Made by a program: the position numbers and the translations under genes
DNA from: Actinostola sp. cb2023
Lineage: Eukaryota > Cnidaria > Anthozoa > Actiniaria > Actinostolidae
Direction of reading: 5' to 3'
DNA: 64,000 bases
Assembly (NCBI GenBank): GCA_033675265.1
Contig: JAUJYZ010000157.1
Span: forward strand, 167,001-231,000
Shown here: positions 33,493-46,310 of the stretch, piece by piece
Numbering within the stretch: position 1 is the first letter of the stretch
Layout: each line of letters starts with the position of its first letter
Notes under the pieces: generated by a model
Seen by the model: only the letters and a program-made list of their open reading frames with translations
What the model was told of the DNA's origin: nothing
Databases searched by the model: none

Positions 33493-33977
33493 GAATCCAT
33501 ATTTGTATTAACTTAATTAAGTTTTTACTGCATATCAGTAGAGTACAAACTATTAACAGTGTGCAACATTAAATAGTGCAAAGTATTGCATGCTTTTAGT
33601 GCTGGTCATGTCTATAGCTGTCTGTCAATGACCACATTATTATAGTGTTAGCATTTGTATATAGAATCCATATTTGTATTAATTACTGCATATCAGTAGA
33701 GTACAAACTATTAACAGTGTGCAACATAAATAGTGCAAAGTATTGCATGCTTTTAGTGCTGGTCATGTCTATAGCTGTCTGTCAATGACCACATTATTAT
33801 AGTGTTAGCATTTGTATATAGAATCCATATTTGTATTAATTACTGCATATCAGTAGAGTACAAACTATTAACAGTGTGCAACATAAATAGTGCAAAGTAT
33901 TGCATGCTTTTAGTGCTGGTACATGTCTATAGCTGTCTGTCTATGACCACATTATTATAGTGTTAGCATTTGTATTA
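33493..33977. repeat. Three tandem copies of a 157-171 bp repeat
   Basis: Units start 'gaatccatatttgtatta' at 33493, 33664 and 33821 and end 'tgttagcatttgtat'. They are almost identical. Non-coding. Confidence 0.9.
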
Positions 33978-34769
33978 AGCAACACCATACACCATTTTAA
34001 CGGTGTATATAGCAACTCGGTTGGGAATGAGAATTAATAGAGACATGGAAGGGGACAATGTGACCGGGACGGGAATGAGAATCAATGGAGATGTGGGATG
34101 GGAACAATGGGACAAGTGGGTGGGAATGAGAATCAGTAGAGATATGAGAGGGGGAGGGGATTTTAGTGGGTATAGATAGGTGTCTCGAATTAGTTTCTTG
34201 TAAGTTAGAACACATTATACTGCATTTTATTATTTTATTTTACCACTAATGCACCTTGCAGTGCTGACAAGGGACAGCCACATGTATAAAACCTATATTT
34301 ATTGGACTCAGTCTTCAGTACTGCTTTGCACCGTTATGTGAAACTGCTTTATTGATTGGCTACAAAGCCATCATCTGACTGCTGAAAACATTACCCTCTG
34401 GCATTGCCATACTGATATGCTGACAGGATTACAGTTTCATTATAATACTTTGCATCAATGTAAGCAGAAAATATCACGCACTGGATCAAGACATCTACAT
34501 CTACTTGTTTTTTTTCGGTGAAGAGGAGTTTTGAGTTACCTACTTCTGTTAGTCTGCAATGTATTACTTGTTAAAATCTCTATGACTTTATCCCAGAACA
34601 CTATAACATACATGTACTGTATGAATCTGAAACTATAAATTTACTGGATCCAACACATTATCTTCTACAAGTGTACTATGAGGCTTCGACATCTTTCCTG
34701 ATATCTGGCCAGTAAATAGTTATTTAACATTGTATATAATATACACCAAACACAATTCTCTATTTCATT

Positions 34770-36203
34770 GGGGAGTAACTAACTGTCGTGGGTCGTGGGT
34801 CGTGGGTACCAAGTCGTGGGTCGTGGGTACCATGTCGTGGGTCGTGGGTACCAAGTCGTGGGTCGTGGGTACCAAGTCGTGGGTCGTGGGTACCGATTAT
34901 TATTATTTTGATAAACAGCAAAGGACCATGAACGAAATATGCTCTTAGTATACACTTGATCTGTAAAAGATCTAGTCAGTCAAAGTATAATCATGCCGTA
35001 TAATATACAACGAAAATATGATGATAAAAGGCCGATACTGCGTAGAAAACTTGTAAACGATGACATGATACATCCCAAAAGAGTGAAGATGCAACACAAA
35101 TCGGAAAACATCGGAATTGGAACTCACTTGAGCCACTGTTGTTCGCGTTGGTTGCTTATACTATGTTTTGATGCTTCGCCGTGCTGATGGGGGTATCTTG
35201 TTTTTTTTATAAAGTATACAGATCATTTGATTACGCTTCTTTATTAAAATAACTGGATAAAACAAACAGATCAACCAAACAAAGTGCGTTCTGTTTTGAA
35301 TAACGCTGAATAACGCACTCGGCTCCGATTTGAAGGAATCGGACTCGGACCGTGTATTGAATGTCATTAACGTTTCCCACGTAACACTCGTATTTCGATT
35401 TTTAAGTACTATATACAATTTATGAGCGGCCGATCTGTATGGGATTTACAAACTCGAGCCGTAGGCGAGAGTTTGTATATTCCATACAGATCGGACGCGA
35501 ATATTGTATATTACTTATCGAATGTTTTACTATAATTTGGATGATAGGAAACAGTTTGGCCGAGAAAATCCAAGTTAAAGTTGAATGCAAATGAGGACGA
35601 ATCTGTATCCGATTTACAGATGTCTGCTACGCTTATGATTTCTATTGTATTTCCCTCATTAATTATTCATGAATTCGATAACTGAATAAAGAGTCACAGT
35701 GAACAGGGAATTATAATTATGAACTCTACATTTTCCGTTATAATGCTGGCCGTATCAAGCCTTAAAAGCGAATGTATTTGGTATTACGTAACGCTACAAA
35801 AATATAAATTCCGCGAAATTTGTATCTTGTATATTATTATTATTATGTAAATGTAAAAACAAATGTAGTCTTTTAATTATATAGCGCAATTCCTATGCGG
35901 ATAGTCCGATTTCGAATGTCAAGACAGAACGCGCTTTGTTTGGTTCAGTTGATTTTCTGTTCTGTTCTTTTCTCAGTTATTAAAAAAAACATTATCCAGT
36001 CATTTTAATAAAGAAGCATAATCAGGTCAGTTTGACTGACTTGATCTTTTACAGATCAAGTGTATACTAGGAGCATATTTCGTTCATGGTCCTTTGATGT
36101 TTATCAAAATAATAATAATCGGTATCTACGACCCACGACTTGGTACCCACGACCCACGACTTGGTACCCACGACCCACGACCCACGACCATTAGTTACTC
36201 CCC
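34770..36203. mobile_element. Foldback element with G-rich tandem ends
   Basis: The left end 'gggagtaactaactgtcgtg' is followed by tandem 'gtcgtgggtaccaa' units. The right end mirrors it with 'ggtacccacgacccacga' units and 'ttagttactccc'. Inner arms such as 'ggaccatgaacgaaatatgc' also pair. The total is 1.43 kb, with no transposase. Confidence 0.8.
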
Positions 36204-36204
36204 T

Positions 36205-38160
36205 TTCTTGTCATGGTGCGTGTACTAAAAATACATTTTTTTTGATATGATGTATCCTGGCAACTGACGGAAACCCAGGGGCTGTAGGGGGAGGGAAGGG
36301 GAAGAGGAGGGGAGGGGGGAGGAGAAATTATATTAATAATAATAAAACATGTAATTTGTATAGCGCCTGTCCAGCTCTGCTCTAGGCGCTTCTCATTAAA
36401 TAATTGAATAAACTAGGCTAACCATAGGTCAAACATTTCGACCTCCGAATTCGAAAACCAAGACAAATTGACAATCCTCCATGCACGTAAAAATGTTTTG
36501 ATTTCGCGATCGTTTCTTGTCCATTTCAGCCGTGGGAACGGTCCATTCTGATTGGTTGATTTTTACAGAGATGTGATTTCCGCTGTCATGTTACATAGGA
36601 GGCTAGTTATTGCAAGCCCGTGTAGTAGTACATAGCCACCTTCAGGAACAGTTTTAGAAATCTATTGACATAGAATTTATAAGCCATCTACGCTTCGCTC
36701 CGACGGCAATTATTATCACTGAAGAACTACATTAGTATCAATCAATAAACATCAACATACACTTTTTTTCTTTATCAATGTACGTACTTTATCGATTTTT
36801 CAGTATTCATTTTGCTACACTTATGAACGGTCTCTTATGAACACCTATATCTTGAATTTAGAATAAAGTTTGGTACGGTTGGCGGCACGATATAAAACGA
36901 ACGAGCTGTTAGGCAGATAATTCAGTGACAGTGACAATGTCTCTGCATCTGGGACTGATGACTTGGTTTCCAAGAGCTAGCATTTATACGGTACTAGGAT
37001 TCGATCGACTACTTATGTTGTCCACAGTGGAAATCAGTGCAGCGACTTAGCACACAACAGAGCTGAAAGACTAATAAAATAACATTGCCTTCCCCTCGAT
37101 ATGTTGATAACTGAAGCGATCGTCAACAATAAATGAAGATCTTTACATAATTCCATCGAAGAATCGGATATAAAGTACGAGCAAAAAGGCTTTGAATCCA
37201 CTCTAAACACGAGATCACGAGTCACAAATGCCCAAATGAACGACGGGAACGTACGATATATGACGTCAGGGCAAAAGTCACGTGAAAAAAATATTTCTCC
37301 ACTGAAAAACACAAATCGAGAATCGAGCTGGCATCTGAAACCATGGACCCATATCATAAAAATATTTTTATGATCCATGCTGAAACACAGGAAGCCCAAC
37401 CAAAGATTAGTGTTGCTCCCAGTTCGCTCGCTGGGGCTCGCTCACTGGTCGCAATAAATAAGGAAATTAACAATTAAAGGCTGATTTGAATAAAGCTTCG
37501 AGGGTTATTTTGGTACTGAAAAATTGAAGAATTTGGCTGGTTATTTTTGTACGATCTTTTAAAGGAATTACTAAGTAATTGGTTTTTGAAAACGTTGAAG
37601 AATCAAGAGTCACAAAATATTATTTGTTGAACATCAGAGTGTGGAAAAATTTGAAACACGATCCTCTATTAAACGTGACAGGGTTTGATCATCTAACTCG
37701 AGAATCGTCACTCCTTTTAATTAAAACTTCTTCCAATCGTCAATATAAATATTTTATTCTGTGTCCGCATATTAAAAAAAAGTACATTTATAAGAAATTG
37801 ATGCATTAATTTCATATTTTTGATTTTCACATGCAAAGAGTAATTTGTGTCTTCCGCGTTCAGCGACAGTCGAACACAGAATAAAATTTATGGTGTTGTT
37901 AATAAATCCTTTATCAACATGCGGCAAAGTTTTATGGCCAACGATGGAAAGGCACCAAATATATCAAAGTATTTTTACTGTTCTTGAGATTCAAGAGACT
38001 ATCTTCCCGGTATCTTGGTCTGAATCCAGTCAAAGTCTTGAAATTCGTTCATGCACCACTCAATAGCTCGATGTCTGTACGAGCCTTCTGTCGAAAATCA
38101 GCGGAAAATACTTAGTAAATAAACCTCGAAAAAGGCTGCTCTTTATATCATATATATAGC
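36205..38160. other. Intronic DNA, no gene seen
   Basis: A purine-rich run (36290-36340), a likely element 3' end near 36350-36400 ('tagcgcctgtccagctctgc'), and AT-rich sequence. Open frames up to about 120 codons occur but have no domain, compositional signal or splice support. Confidence 0.35.
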
Positions 38161-38229
38161 CCGGTCAGTGTGATTTGGCGCGAAACCATAAGGCTCAAAA
38201 CAAGCCTCAGCAGGAGACCATTATAGGGG

Positions 38230-38325
38230 CTCCTGGCATGGCCCCCGCTGACATGGCAACGGCACATTCATTTTAGTGATTTGATTTCCGTGTTTAAATA
38301 AAGTTCATTCATTCATTCATTCTCA
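38230..38325 (+). mobile_element. LINE/SINE 3' tail with (ATTC)n
   Basis: 'tgtttaaataaagttcattc' followed by ATTC repeats is the 3' end pattern of a microsatellite-tailed retroelement. The same end occurs on the minus strand at 49321-49440 and 61622-61860. Confidence 0.55.
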
Positions 38326-38539
38326 TGCAAGTGACGGGGTCACGTATCAGTACTTCGTGTCACTTTTCCAAACACAATGTATTCCTTGGTATTTTGTCTC
38401 GTTTCCTGTTGATTTATAGAATCAAATGTTTCCCAAGATGTAAATTATATTCAAGCAGAGAAATACTTCCATATGAATTATGAAACCAAAATAAAATATT
38501 TGTTTAAAATACATGGACTCTCGAGAATGTTTAAAAGAA

Positions 38540-38955
38540 GGAGTCCGCACATAGTCCGTACATAGTCCGCACGTAGTCCGCAAAAAGGAGTCCGCACATA
38601 GTCCGCACGTAGTCCGCAAAAAGGAGTCCGCACATAGTCCGCACGTAGTCCGCACGTAGTTCGCAAAAAGGAGTCCGCACATAGTCCGCACGTAGTCCGC
38701 ACGTAGCCCGCAAAAAGGAGTCCGCACATAGTCCGCACGTAGCCCGTAAAAAGGAGTCCGCACATAGTCCGCACGTAGCCCGCAAAAAGGAGTCCGCACA
38801 TAGTCCGCACGTAGTCCGCAAAAAGGAGTCCGCACATAGTCCGCACGTAGTCCGCGTAGTCCGCAAAAAGGAGTCCGCACATAGTCCGCACGTAGTCCGC
38901 ACGTAGCCCGCAGCCCGCAGCCCGCAGTCCGCAGCCCGCAGACCGCAGTCCGCAG
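38540..38955. repeat. Minisatellite of GTCCGCAC(A/G)TA units
   Basis: Tandem units of about 35-48 bp built from 'agtccgcacatagtccgcac' plus 'gtagtccgcaaaaagg', followed by a shorter 'cccgcag' array. The minus-strand frames through it (Arg-Thr-Cys-Gly-Leu) are artefacts in all three registers. Confidence 0.9.
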
Positions 38956-39209
38956 CCCGCATTTTAACGACAGCCCTTTACTCTTTGATAAGTAGACTAT
39001 TATAACTTAGTTCAGGATGTTATTATAATTTTGAATTCCTTAGCTTTCTTGGCTTTTCTACACGGCTATTTCATGTACATTTTTTGTTTCATCATAAATA
39101 AAATAAAATAAATAATTTCAGTTTTTAAAACGTTATATTTTTCATTTTTTCATTATTAATCAAAGTAATAAACTTGTCGTGAAAAGTAGAGAAATATACT
39201 GATTTTTCT

Positions 39210-39430
39210 GAGAGGGGGGGGGGGGGGGGGGTGGCGAATTCACCAGGAGATAAAATCACCAGAAGGGGGGGGCGAAATCACCAGAGGGGGGCGAAATCTC
39301 CGGTGAGGGGGGGGGGGGGGGGACAAATTCACCGGCGAATTCGCCCCGGGGGGGGGCGAATCCCACGGGGGGGGGGGGGGGGGAATTCCCCCCGACACCG
39401 GCACCCATCTAGGGGCAATACGGGGGCATG
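39210..39430. repeat. Poly-G and G-rich low-complexity tract
   Basis: Several runs of 10-20 G separated by 'cgaattcaccgg' or 'cgaaatcaccag' motifs. It has G-quadruplex potential on the plus strand. The length is likely unreliable in any assembly. Confidence 0.8.
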
Positions 39431-39479
39431 GGGCATGTCCCCCGGATAATTTGGAAATCTAGGTCCTCTTAAACATTTT

Positions 39480-40330
39480 TTCGCATAATTTAGAAAGTCA
39501 ACAGAGTTACCCTATTACTGGTTGCAAATATATATATATAATATATATAAATATAAATTCTGAGCTTTTGGTGCTTATGAATTTGCAAGATCGTTCTAAT
39601 AAAACGTTGCAAATAAAAAGAGTTATACAGAACGACTTGTAAGCCTGTGTAAGAACGAGATGTCATCGACCGCCGGATGGTGCTATCAACTACAGAGCCA
39701 GAGACCGTTGCTTCAGGCTGTTTGTCTTACATACCCCACATATACAGAAGACCGAACTCGAATTTAACGAAACAGTTACATTTTATTAATCCGACTGCTA
39801 AATACCGACATCAGGGATCCTTGGATAAAGATCAACTAACTTTTAAATATTGACAAAGAACAAGCAATACGATACACGTGCACATGCACAGAACAGAAAA
39901 TCCTTCGCAGGACTTCTACAACAGAAGAACTTTGTTTTCTAATCATAGATCGAGTCCCCGCTGATCAACAAGAGTTTTATATAGCGGAACAATACTGACA
40001 CTGATACTTGGAATTCTAGTAAAATAGCTTGAAATAGAATTGCTGTGAGATCTCGTCTAGACTCGCTAACGTTGCATATGACAAGGCGGCCGCGCCCAGC
40101 AATAGAAAAAACATATTTATTTTTGCTTTCTCTAGCATGCTAATTACAAGAACCAGTTCGAGCTCATTTCGTAAAAATCAAGAGTTTTGATATCGCTGTT
40201 GTCCCATAGCAATGGAAGAAGTCGTGGCTTTATTTTGTTGTTGTTGTTGCTGCGATTTGGCCGAACGTTTTAAGCAGTATTATTTTTATCGATTTTTTCT
40301 TGAGGGAGGCAAGTGTTTCTAGGTGTTGCC
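39480..40330. other. Intronic DNA, no gene seen
   Basis: Contains a short AT dinucleotide run at 39530-39552. No supported exon. Confidence 0.35.
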
Positions 40331-40333
40331 TTA

Positions 40334-41180
40334 TAATACTAATAATATAGATGCAAAAATTACTCGATGCTGATTGGCTGAGAGCAGTGAAGTTCAAGTG
40401 TAATACCAGTGCAAATTACAAAATTTTAAGGATCCTGATTGGCTAAAATACTATGGAAAATGATATTAGCCAATCACATTGCAAGAAATCACACCACATT
40501 GCAGTGGTTTCCATGGCAACAGAAAATTCACAGAAAATCAAGAAATTCAAGATGGCGGACCTTTGCCGAAAAAGGGTTAAAAAACGCTGCCAAACTCACT
40601 GAAAATCCATTTTATACAGTACAAAAGGCAGAAAGAATGCGAACGAAGGACTCGCTGCCTGTTATTCTGGAGTTAGCAAGCACCAAAAACAACATGAAAG
40701 TTGACGGGGGAGCCTTGACTAGAAAGGAAAACTGTGATAAATGAAGAACTTTGTTGGCTCTTGTAAGCAAAAGGCATTTCAAACGTCTACAAATTAATGA
40801 GTATTCAACTTTGGTTTGAGTGGTCAGGAAAGTAATCAAGAATATCCAGTGATTTACAGTAAGTTTAGTCGAATTTCTCTCTCTGAGTGCGTGAATGATT
40901 TCAGTCAATTAAAACTGAAGATCAAACTTTTGAGCTTACGGGAATAGAAAATCCGAGTTATGTACTCGTTTCAACTTTCTAAAAACGATGAACAGCCTTT
41001 GTACTTATTACTGTTTGTTGCTATAATCAGTATGTAGGGATTGTTGTGTTTGTGGTGTCGATTAATTTATTGAAAATTAATGTCAAATAAACGAGTACTT
41101 CGCTACGTGCATGCTTGTCAACATGTGTCTTTTGCTGTCTAATTTTCGCTAAATTTTTGCATCTATATTATTAATAAGTA
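40334..41180. mobile_element. TIR element (about 850 bp)
   Basis: 'taataatatagatgcaaaaa' on the left returns inverted as 'tttttgcatctatattatta' on the right. A 101-codon frame (40439-40744) lies inside but has no domain. Non-autonomous MITE-like. Confidence 0.6.
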
Positions 41181-41399
41181 ATCATACGATTTCTCGTTCA
41201 ATTTGAATTAATTTACACTCGTGTGTTTTTCAAAGAGTATCAAAATTGCACGAGCCCGTACTACCTATACTAATAATTTAATGATTGATAAATTTATATT
41301 GCGCACTTTTCATGACATGATCAAGTGCGCATTATAATAACTTGTCAATAAAGCCGAATTATTTATTTATTTATTTACAAAACTTCCACCATACAAAAT

Positions 41400-41735
41400 A
41401 ACAGGGGAAAAAAAGAACAAATCTACACGAGCAAGTTTTCCTTGACAAGTTTTCCTTGACAATTTTTCCTTGACAAGGAAAACTTGCTCGAGTAGACGAC
41501 AAAAACATCGCCAATGTTTCCTTGTCAAGGAAAACTCGCTGGTGTAGATAGATGACAAAAAATTGTCAATCTTTCCTTGTCAAGGAAAACTTGTCAAGGA
41601 AAACTTGTTCGTGTAGATGCGGCTTAAGCTCGTCAATCGTCCACTCTGAAAAATCCTCAAATTTATCACCAGGATCCATTTTGTGGAGTAAAAGCCGTGG
41701 TGTAAAGAATTTACACCACGGCTTTTACACCACGA
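41400..41735. repeat. Tandem and palindromic short repeats
   Basis: Repeated 'caaggaaaacttg' and its inverse (41430-41610) are followed by a short hairpin 'aaagccgtggtgtaaa' with 'tttacaccacggcttt' (41690-41730). Confidence 0.7.
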
Positions 41736-41882
41736 TAATGACGTCGCCACAGTTGTCACGTCATAACCACGCGTCACGTGGTACAAATCAACCAACCATG
41801 CAGAAGATACTATATCGACAACGTTTCTGAAAACTGGTGTATGACGTCGTAGATCGTGTTTTGTATTTTTCTATTTTTACAG

Positions 41883-41966
41883 GTTACCTGACTCAACCTT
41901 CGTTGCCTTCGTTGTCTGTGGTTTCTCCGTTGCAGTCGATGGAGAAGCCGAAGAGGCATTTTAGGG
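41883..41966 (+). CDS. Micro-exon beta-3, 84 nt, phase 1-1
   Basis: Bounded by 'tttctatttttacag' and 'G|GTAAGGATGAATAA', followed by 'tttattatttatattccaca', the beta-type intron start. It encodes 28 residues including 'YLTQPSLPSLSVVSPLQSME' and ending 'KPKRHFRG': Pro/Ser/Leu-rich, unlike the basic or Glu-Arg-rich beta-1 and beta-2. Seventeen of 27 complete codons end in G. The upstream 'gacaacgtttctgaaaactg' is also shared with beta-1 and beta-2. The TIR element at 42016 inserted just after its donor. Confidence 0.65.
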
Positions 41967-42015
41967 GTAAGGATGAATAATTTATTATTTATATTCCACA
42001 GGTTGCATGTGAATA

Positions 42016-42872
42016 CATATCAAACTTATGTTATACAAAAGGTCATTGTTTCACATATGCAGATCAGCATGATTTTGATACATTTTTGCTTTTTACTGCA
42101 TTGTTAAAATACAAATCAAAAACCTACCAACGGAATATAAAAGACGAATATGTAAGGAATGAATAAGCTGGCAATTCAAGCACAAATAAAGAGGTTTGAA
42201 GGTGGCATTTTCCGTTTCTTCAAAGTCAATCGAACTGAAATCTCTGAAGAGATATAGGAGAGCGTGACATACGCTGCACACAAAATCCCTCTGAATTCAT
42301 TCTGTCAATCAAAAACCTACCGCCGGATTCTAATGCTCTGTAATTGTACGCGCATTTTGATATAAAATACATGTATATTAAACTTAATTAAGAGGTGGCA
42401 AAATGAAATCTAAAACTCTTTGTTTGGTAATTGTGAACATCATATTGGTGCTCTGTATCTCGGTCTGTATGTAGAAGCTAAGCTAGATAGGCCGGCGAAT
42501 TCGCAATTAAATTATGGCTCGGAAAGGACGTTTTTTGAAGGCAATTTCCAATATTTACACGCACGAGATCAATAAGTTAGTTCGAATTTGTGATATATTT
42601 TCCTGTTGAGGAAACATATGCAGCTTTTCCATCCTCTCTTATATTTTAGCTACCTGATTTACACATTGTCAAAGGAAAAATATGAATTCAGAAATGATAA
42701 ACCAGTCACGTACGAATCTGCTTTATTTAGCGGTCATAGTGAACAAATTGCTGGATCAATCGGGCCTCAAACGTGCATTAGTAAACAAAGCATTAACAAA
42801 AAACGTTGTCCGCGTGATACTGGATCCCAACAGGAGCAAATGTTCAATGATGCAGGACATAAGTTTGATATG
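42016..42872 (-). mobile_element. TIR element, copy 2 (inverted, 857 bp)
   Basis: An inverted copy of 16553-17429, with ends 'catatcaaacttatgt' and 'acataagtttgatatg'. Flanking TA on both sides is a possible target duplication. It lies in the intron after beta-3, in DNA that in the beta-1 and beta-2 modules is uninterrupted. Confidence 0.8.
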
Positions 42873-43508
42873 TATAATATATATAATATTATATATACCT
42901 TACACTGATATATACTAAAATATAACTACCTAAATACATCAAATCTAACTAAGACGTTATCAATCTAATTGTCTATTGAGAAAACTTTCGTAAAGTAGTA
43001 CTAGTTGTGATGGATGGGAGGCTTCAGAACATTTAGATTTCCGCGGCATAACAAAGTTATAAAAATGCCAGGTTAGAGATGTCCGTTTTAGCGGCATAAG
43101 CTCAAGTTTGGCACAAATTAAGGGACCATTGTTTAAAACCAGTTAGCTGTGACTGCATTTCACAGTCATTGTTTGTAAAACAAAGCCGCCGAGGAAAGAA
43201 TTAGGAAAAGAACATTCTCCAAAATGATTTTGGATACTTCATAGATAAAATCGGCTAAAGCAATGTTTACATTATTTAACCCAATTCAAAACCTTTGGGA
43301 ACAAGAGCTTTTTGTTCCAAACAATTCCATTTCATTTCCATGTATGTCAATCCAGATTTGAAATGGGTCAAAGTATATAAGAATGTAAACATTGCGTTAG
43401 CCGATTTGGTCCATTATGGCGAGTTTTGACAGAATTACATTCATAATTTATTTACGGTAAAAACATCGATCAATGTCACGACACGTAACCGTGCGTCATG
43501 TCAGGTGT

Positions 43509-43660
43509 TCCATGCTCGAGAATCCAGCGGTGCTCTTCGGCGCGGCCGGTCTCGGAAACGTCGCCCCGCCAGAAGTCGTTCTAGCAGGCTTCTCTGGCGG
43601 GTCGACGTTTCATCCGAGCCCGCGCTGAAGAGCACCGCTGGATCAGTCTCGAGCATGCAG
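43509..43660. repeat. GC-rich hairpin element
   Basis: 'catgctcgagaatccagcgg' and 'tgctcttcggcgcgg' return inverted as 'ccgcgctgaagagca' and 'ccgctggatcagtctcgagc'. The inner arms are 'gccccgccagaa' and 'ttctctggcggg'. A strong stem of about 60 bp. Confidence 0.75.
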
Positions 43661-43799
43661 ATGAATCGTGGCAAGTTTACTGATTACAATATTTCATTGG
43701 TATTCTCTAAAAATAATTATATTCTGTCAGATATAGTTTTTGACATTGTCGAAAGATACGAAACCATCTGGACCGGCTACTGACCTACATGTATACCGT

Positions 43800-45140
43800 T
43801 TATACAGGACTGAAACAGAATATTTGTATAATATTTTACATGTAATACGTCTAGCAGTGTGAGTTCATACTATATTCCCATTTTTTCATATTCTCAATTT
43901 GTTGGGCAGAAAAAAAGAAAATAGATGATGCCCTTCCATAGTTATTATCTTCGGTAAAGGAGGCTGCAGAGGCCCATAGAGTGAGAGAGTACTTTCCAAG
44001 ATAGTGACTAGACGCAGTGTACATCCTGGTCCCGGGTTGTTCAAAAAGTGGGTAGCGCTATCCGTTGGATCTTTATTGAGTGGATTAATTGATGCTGTTA
44101 TCCATTGAAAAATGTATCCAACGGATAGTGTTATCCACTCTTTGAACATCCGCCACCTGGATTTCACTAGAGATGCAAGCATAAGTACTTGTGAAGCCAG
44201 TATCAATATAAATAGCAGCTCTCAGAAAAAATATTATTACCTTAATAATAATAATAATAAACTATATTTATAAAGCGTCATATTCAATATTTGCTCATGG
44301 CGCTATTAACCTATATCCAATATGCCATTTTCAGAATGATGTATTCATGTGTTCTTATCTTGCGTCAGTGAAAACTGGCTTAATTACTCATCAAATGAAA
44401 TTACAGGTGTAAAGCACGATTTTTGTCCATAAAATGTTTGCATGTAATCACATCAAAAATGAGTTGTAACTCATTTGATCAAGAAGTATATACTTTAATT
44501 TTAAAAAGTGTTGACTAATAGTACGAATCAGACTCTGTGGTCTCCATTTCAAGGAAATATGAAATGAGAAGGATGAAAGTAATGCAGGTTGTCATGTAGT
44601 TTATTGGTCCAACTACATATCGTAGAAAAGTATAATAATTAAAATTAACCTTAATTAGCCTTGCCCCTAAAAATTCCACTCACTCTAGTTGGATCGATAA
44701 GGTATGCACTAACGTACCATGATGCAAGAACGCAAAGACATCCGTCATGTTTAAAGAGTCTACCTTCCTCCCGGAGGTTTTTTCAACTGATTTTCTTACA
44801 ATAAGGGTTCAAAGATCATATTGCATTTCATGGAAACTGTTGAGACTGACAAAGTATCAAGAAAATAGTTTACAAAGATCTATGTGTAGGTTATCGACAT
44901 GTAGCGAGGGGTTATGGGATATATTCACCGAGGGCGCCCGAGGTTAATATATCCCATAACCCCGAGCGAAAGTTTGACAAAGATTTTCAAACAAAACACG
45001 GTCCTATGAGAAGGACGTCATTAATCAGGTTATGGTTCCTGATTTCCCAAGTGGAATTGCAAAACAAATGCTTTTCCATTCTGTATACTGTAATGTTAAC
45101 GAGCTTCATCAAAACAGCTAAAGCATTTTTTGTCCAGAAA
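43800..45140. other. Intronic repeats, no gene seen
   Basis: Holds a MITE-like hairpin at 44035-44152 ('gttcaaaaagtgg' with 'ccactctttgaac'), an AAT microsatellite near 44240, and a hairpin 'ggggttatgggatatattc' with its inverse at 44908-44965. No splice-bounded exon. Confidence 0.45.
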
Positions 45141-45142
45141 TA

Positions 45143-45225
45143 TCAATCAGTTAGCTCAATGGTATACAGTGTAAAGTGTGGTCTAGTAAGCCAAAGGTCT
45201 TGGGTTCGATTCCCGATATGTGTAT
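45143..45225 (+). repeat. tRNA-like sequence (SINE or tRNA pseudogene)
   Basis: An A-box-like 'tagctcaatgg' and a B-box 'ggttcgattcc' are spaced as in a tRNA. The acceptor and anticodon stems do not pair well, so a functional tRNA is unlikely. A tRNA-derived SINE head is the best guess. Confidence 0.4.
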
Positions 45226-45796
45226 TTATCAAATATTTTTTTCTTCATAAAAAAGGTGGAAAAACAAAGAAAACCGTGTCAAATTGAAATTACGAGCTGA
45301 TAGTTCGTTCTCTATTCAAATATTTAGTGAACGACTTCTGTAAAGAGAAAATATATTATAAAATAAATTATGCTCGGCATAGCTTGTGCCAGTGCCGCTA
45401 AAACGGACATCCCTGTTAGTCATAAACTAAGGTATTCCCTACTTTCTCATAATTTTATGGTTGACAGAAATCTCCCAGTTTCTTTTGTATTGTGAAATAA
45501 AATATCCATAGTTTTATTTGAAAGGTTTATCATATAGAATTCTCGTTTTTAATGTAATAATGTATATATTTGACTGGCATGCAATTAGAAGCCCCCAAGT
45601 GCCTGCTGTATCATGTCCATTAGCTTCAAGAAGAGTTTGTCTCAAGCTTCCTGCACAGCAATATTCTGGGTGCCAAAGCCAACAAACGTTTCGCGATTGC
45701 ATTTGCAGAGATTAAACACTAGTCTCGCAACTGTAAACAATGTTTAATTTGAAAGCGCAGGCAATCCATACTTACTTACCTACGTACTTACTTACT

Positions 45797-45968
45797 CAGT
45801 CAGTCAGTCAGTCACTCACTCACTCAGTCAGTATGTAGTCAGTCACTCAGTCACTACTGAAGTCAGTCAGTCAGTCAGTCAGTCAGTCAGTCAGTCAGTC
45901 AGTCAGTCAGTCAGTCAGTCAGTCAGTCAGTCAGTCAGTCAGTCAGTCACTCAGTCACTCAGTCACTT
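45797..45968. repeat. (CAGT)n microsatellite, gamma-3 module
   Basis: About 170 bp of CAGT repeats, ending about 45 nt before the gamma-3 exon, in the same relative place as at gamma-1 and gamma-2. Confidence 0.9.
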
Positions 45969-46010
45969 CAGTACTCACTTACTTATTTTTGTATTTTTCT
46001 ATTTTCGCAG

Positions 46011-46046
46011 GGTCGAAGCAGTCGGAGTCGTTGAAGAAACCAAGTC
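46011..46046 (+). CDS. Micro-exon gamma-3, 36 nt, phase 1-1
   Basis: Bounded by 'tttctattttcgcag' and 'C|GTAAGGAATAATAA'. It encodes 'GSKQSESLKKPS'. Eight of 11 complete codons end in G, with TCG used for all three internal Ser codons. Flanks match gamma-1 and gamma-2; the acceptor has CGCAG in place of CACAG. The module (about 45727-47250) repeats the order microsatellite, exon, palindrome, VNTR. Confidence 0.6.
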
Positions 46047-46310
46047 GTAAGGAATAATAATCTGTCAAAATAACTACTTGTAAAAAACCTCGATTGCTTC
46101 GTCTTTACAGAAAAATATCAGACCGAGGTCTTGAAGTTACGGACCAAGCGCTAGGCTACATTTGTGCAAAAAAGGACCGAGTCCTAGGTCTGATATTTTC
46201 TGTAACACCGAGCAAGCGAGATTATTAAGTTGTTATTAAGGCTGGTTCACACTTGAGTCGGAATCGGAATCGGATCGAAGGAGAGTTACGACCAGTGTGA
46301 ACTCCAAAAT

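Noticed and set aside
38422..38962. Three overlapping minus-strand Cys/Arg/Leu-rich frames
   Set aside because: A minisatellite is open in all three registers, which is composition and not coding.
45143..45225. Functional tRNA gene
   Set aside because: A and B boxes are present but the acceptor and anticodon stems do not pair, so it is reported as a tRNA-like repeat.
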